Part shown: in pieces, positions 19,501 through 19,969 of the stretch
Layout: each line of letters opens with the position of its first letter
How positions within the stretch are numbered: position 1 is the first letter of the stretch
Origin: Candidatus Uhrbacteria bacterium
Lineage (GTDB): Bacteria; Patescibacteriota; Patescibacteriia; JACQSD01
NCBI GenBank assembly: GCA_016206165.1
Contig: JACQSD010000022.1
Span: forward strand, 1 to 19,969
Direction of reading: 5' to 3'
Length of the DNA stretch: 19,969 nt
Program-made: the position numbers and the translations under genes
The notes under the pieces: model-generated
What the model saw: the letters and a program-made list of their open reading frames with translations, nothing else
The model's database searches: none
Told to the model about the DNA's origin: nothing

Positions 19501-19969
19501 TGTGGCATATCCGACGCATTGATTCGGACAGAGATCACTTTGCCGCACGATCCCTGCCTTCGCCGGATCTCCATTCTCGGGAGTATAGAGCGTGCACCCT
19601 ACCTCATCTTTTGTGCACGAGAGTGTTGGCTTTGTTTCGTCCGTCCAGCGGAGGTACGTGAGTCCACCTTCACCATACGGCCGCATCCCACTCCCCGCGC
19701 CATCGGCGATCGAAATATCATCCCAAAAAACCTCCGCGCCTGCATCGGCAACAAGGAAAAGTTTCGGTGCATTAATTGCGTCAGATCCAGGAACCGCACC
19801 AAATCGTAGTTCCTGCCATTGGTTTGTTTTTGTTGTATCAAGCAATGCACTCGCGAATGCAACATCCGCCCCTCCTTGTTGCCGCGTGAGACGCATGCCA
19901 ATATTTCGGAATGGTGCCGGCGGAGTTTTAATGTAGCCCCAAGCAGACACGGTATAGGTATGATCAGGA
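13531..19969 (-). CDS. Giant Cys-rich secreted/surface protein, 5' end outside window
   Basis: More than 2140 residues; the frame is still open at the window edge, and the GTG at 19950 is an internal Val within YTVSAW. Numbering from that Val, 1-80 is the end of a carbohydrate-binding-like jelly-roll ending VFWDDISI. Eight C-x6-C motifs, mostly ending GC-x-x-Y/F, lie at 112-680. A related jelly-roll is near 346-490 (FERGKPAEWQ to FIDDVLI), and a third at 850-1006 (LLSNGGFEEGDEG to VFWDDVSI) is close to the first. A calcium-binding EF-hand/dockerin loop DSNNDGKIDDAD is at 1315-1326. A Cys-rich stretch with CxGG motifs lies at 1660-1800, and a final PKD/Ig-like domain ends GTYTVSVTVEDNWGQ (2107-2121). 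Many disulfides imply an extracellular location, and a signal peptide is expected upstream. The ATGA overlap with the VirB6-like gene suggests it is secreted by, or part of, that apparatus. Adhesion or host/partner attachment is inference. Confidence 0.9.
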   Translation of the reverse strand, partial: PDHTYTVSAWGYIKTPPAPFRNIGMRLTRQQGGADVAFASALLDTTKTNQWQELRFGAVPGSDAINAPKLFLVADAGAEVFWDDISIADGAGSGMRPYGEGGLTYLRWTDETKPTLSCTKDEVGCTLYTPENGDPAKAGIVRQSDLCPNQCVGYATFTEQAPQNKFDVSRDVSLIPSTAKSCQTEDVGCDEFTNLDEVAKGGEGLTYFTEIRQCQKPAPVSTDCAPFYTYEGSASSGAQLQSYVLKASGTLDPATTDGSTTCNRSDANCRDFINAQGKHSFRDMRTTVTCSNDCIPFRKTRSTATQCQATGGEWNGNACTYDVIKSEGKQCRREVNGCRSYVGNTGHVLKTVARTDFERGKPAEWQSQKAVSPEAVRPGGHSLPLEPQEIATWTLPNDTMKTGARYTIYFLAKQETAFPNNAITFTVHVKNSGATTQTFTQNISAAGWHDYTVGPIVASQQSGWTLELQSSAALFIDDVLIRRTNDQYTLIQDSWNTPTTCTPATIGCQAYRTGSNDRLSFSRLTNSCAFEKVGCSAFIDTQNSTSPFSETWNAGDKAEAKTGADVITYLINRPDYACRQEERGCTALETFAPGKNGKLESKTTFLRDDPDLYPSILCASKSEGCSTYVGDGGPHYFKDPKNQFCEYRGIPGSKSFDWFKKGVINLQPDCPRVGWAKQCPSNQSRCTKFVDPLDVTTLHPNGYDYFALKNDSLDTSSCGTNVNRKAGCVLLQDTSSTSTTYSAAHTIEGSGSPMSTCVNANASRVTALNIVTRPNEQTLEFGGMKNVSVVAPIDAIAIEMKPKFVDYGSYMVEFEAKPRRLIGQVGSATVRVALETVAPGATSAPSLTPAPPAPSVNLLSNGGFEEGDEGKLPTDWRETVADSFIKSRPSAPRAQSSTPANDFIGREEATTQQVKARTRFTNVLSQQMYTMSAWAYIQTAPTGNGGVEARFVQEQGGRAIIVAQGQVDTSKVNEWQEVRFTARTSAGTIDEVRAELIVDPGGVVFWDDVSITLPVQTPIGGTTSTVPPAARRGGGTIPVGTALVSPGGWNRYVVGPVKVNRAADMTGRVVLDIPSDVVAIERVAVTLACDANVIMKVTRDRTCGEWLYCKSSVYQVDSAGEYREVCTELGRCKEANPDNPQECKTPVPTTFGEKVFSRAFYQYDPAAGHVGWAGLDYTGYSIPNIYPVETLRQITRSPTKLTFVEKGANTCKIDRDCGDPKNGNLCLNNICYKNKGIDGSEQETARKEKECRLYPDAASPLPSTLGNWTDTDIRPSPPPASAAKIYADWAKGGGPAGKTDYYTFLISKKAGFTYAEVCQKDSNNDGKIDDADLAGCDCSYKKVLYANGENRYYAEKSAPPPTLMEYEVDPPGSSDPLDASLTKYKKKSEDTYLGWRGYCLEGDANPRVAMYQGAANKPCFTWWPVDTLQGEIGLFTNYPKAGFEVEKPYYCLAAAWQEYRSSYNIKTCSGLKRCSGPDSCGGNYTKTYTDSGWAGLTRYKRYRCDPIGGERWYPYDGTFDGNELYTGLKQVCTDIAQIGDTTDNKAWTSRVFDVPSGAFTIQPPPSTTPVIQYADPQKPYGAIPLFVGDPRTATEYVEIPAAPSAFKIYSPCDYSGVWQTCISNSFKNGYLSGPGADGAKVLERLFAKSYGVFAASIEGKTGGGICTGVCLGGQNPGSTCTRSEQCIVAASIPPITPAINYDCRPDICMGGKNAGLSCAKITTKVTGICDGGTCGPDGYCVGGTEDKQVCSKKGECAVDTRLYPQGICDQGTKRCVGGDLHDFPCEPTDPESCSVNQDAECTQSSATPGGATAACAHQGSVAGELSGRACVAGDPQFDCNPLGTCGIGDIVQPNGTRQKITAPYCSNKPISQPGQPNQCATLGGITDCAATGTTLIYSELPLANPKNWWDITKTEPAATPPVIAAVITRNGQPTEGPRNQVTINGESTGDLVGENGTLHASLRFYAYNENGNQMPLKKITVNWGGNIVAAPIEGRIQNHKNICRREKALVCAVDARCTSGDRTKPCAHADIVVDQMKLTSTACLRDTTTNVIQEGTPCTAYRSAGIPAGTGLCYRIDAKPAVNFGDSEDACVDDKDLYTPGYFVFNYDYTTPGTYTVSVTVEDNWGQKQTATYPGVITVPPVSKP

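Noticed and set aside
19948..19950. GTG as the start of the giant protein
   Set aside because: The frame stays open to the window edge and the residues before it (PDHTYT) continue the jelly-roll domain, as in the homologous internal repeat.

Overview
The window looks like a piece of a Patescibacteria (Candidate Phyla Radiation) chromosome. The grounds are: a relaxase-free type IV secretion (T4SS)-like cluster with PrgI, a separate TraC-like N-terminal protein, a VirB4 ATPase and a large VirB6/TrbL-like membrane protein; a giant cysteine-rich secreted protein; a compact, mostly one-strand layout with ATGA overlaps; weak Shine-Dalgarno use; a tRNA without an encoded CCA; and short text-like AT-rich repeats at gene junctions. 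TGA is used as a stop (for example at 8176-8178 and 13531-13533), so this is not one of the TGA=Gly lineages. The placement rests on gene content only; no phylogeny was done.

Layout, in the direction of transcription (almost everything is on the minus strand). The right half (19969 down to 9410) is one unit. It runs from a >2100-residue Cys-rich surface/secreted protein (cut by the window edge), through an ATGA overlap to a 924-aa VirB6/TrbL-like polytopic protein with a long cytoplasmic region and a Gly-rich linker, to a 447-aa soluble protein of unknown function. It ends at a strong bidirectional terminator (9357-9400). Convergent to it is the only plus-strand gene, a small GC-rich two-helix membrane protein (8998-9333) with its own promoter.

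The middle (8998 down to 6971) is a divergent promoter region packed with palindromes, then an HTH protein resembling AbiEi-type antitoxins, coupled by ATGA to metK (SAM synthetase). From 6925 down to 1052, starting at its own apparently leaderless promoter, runs a second T4SS-like unit: Pro-rich unknown protein, PrgI, TraC-like N-terminal protein, VirB4, a membrane-anchored protein possibly like VirB8/NTF2, ComF, and a GIY-YIG endonuclease. A tRNA-Ser(GCT) follows 14 nt later. No relaxase, coupling ATPase or pilin is visible. Together with the neighbouring ComF this suggests a dedicated secretion, surface-assembly or DNA-uptake apparatus rather than a conjugative element, but that is inference.

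The left end is the most unusual part. Three copies of a small double-hairpin palindromic element (one hairpin always TCCGCTCA-N12-TGAGCGGA) lie at 32-106, 755-817 and 872-922. Two of them sit inside a second, degenerate tRNA-Ser copy (737-929), one exactly in its T-loop and one at the start of its D-loop. The intact tRNA-Ser immediately next to it serves as an uninterrupted reference sequence. At 142-630 is a small two-helix membrane protein of unknown function.
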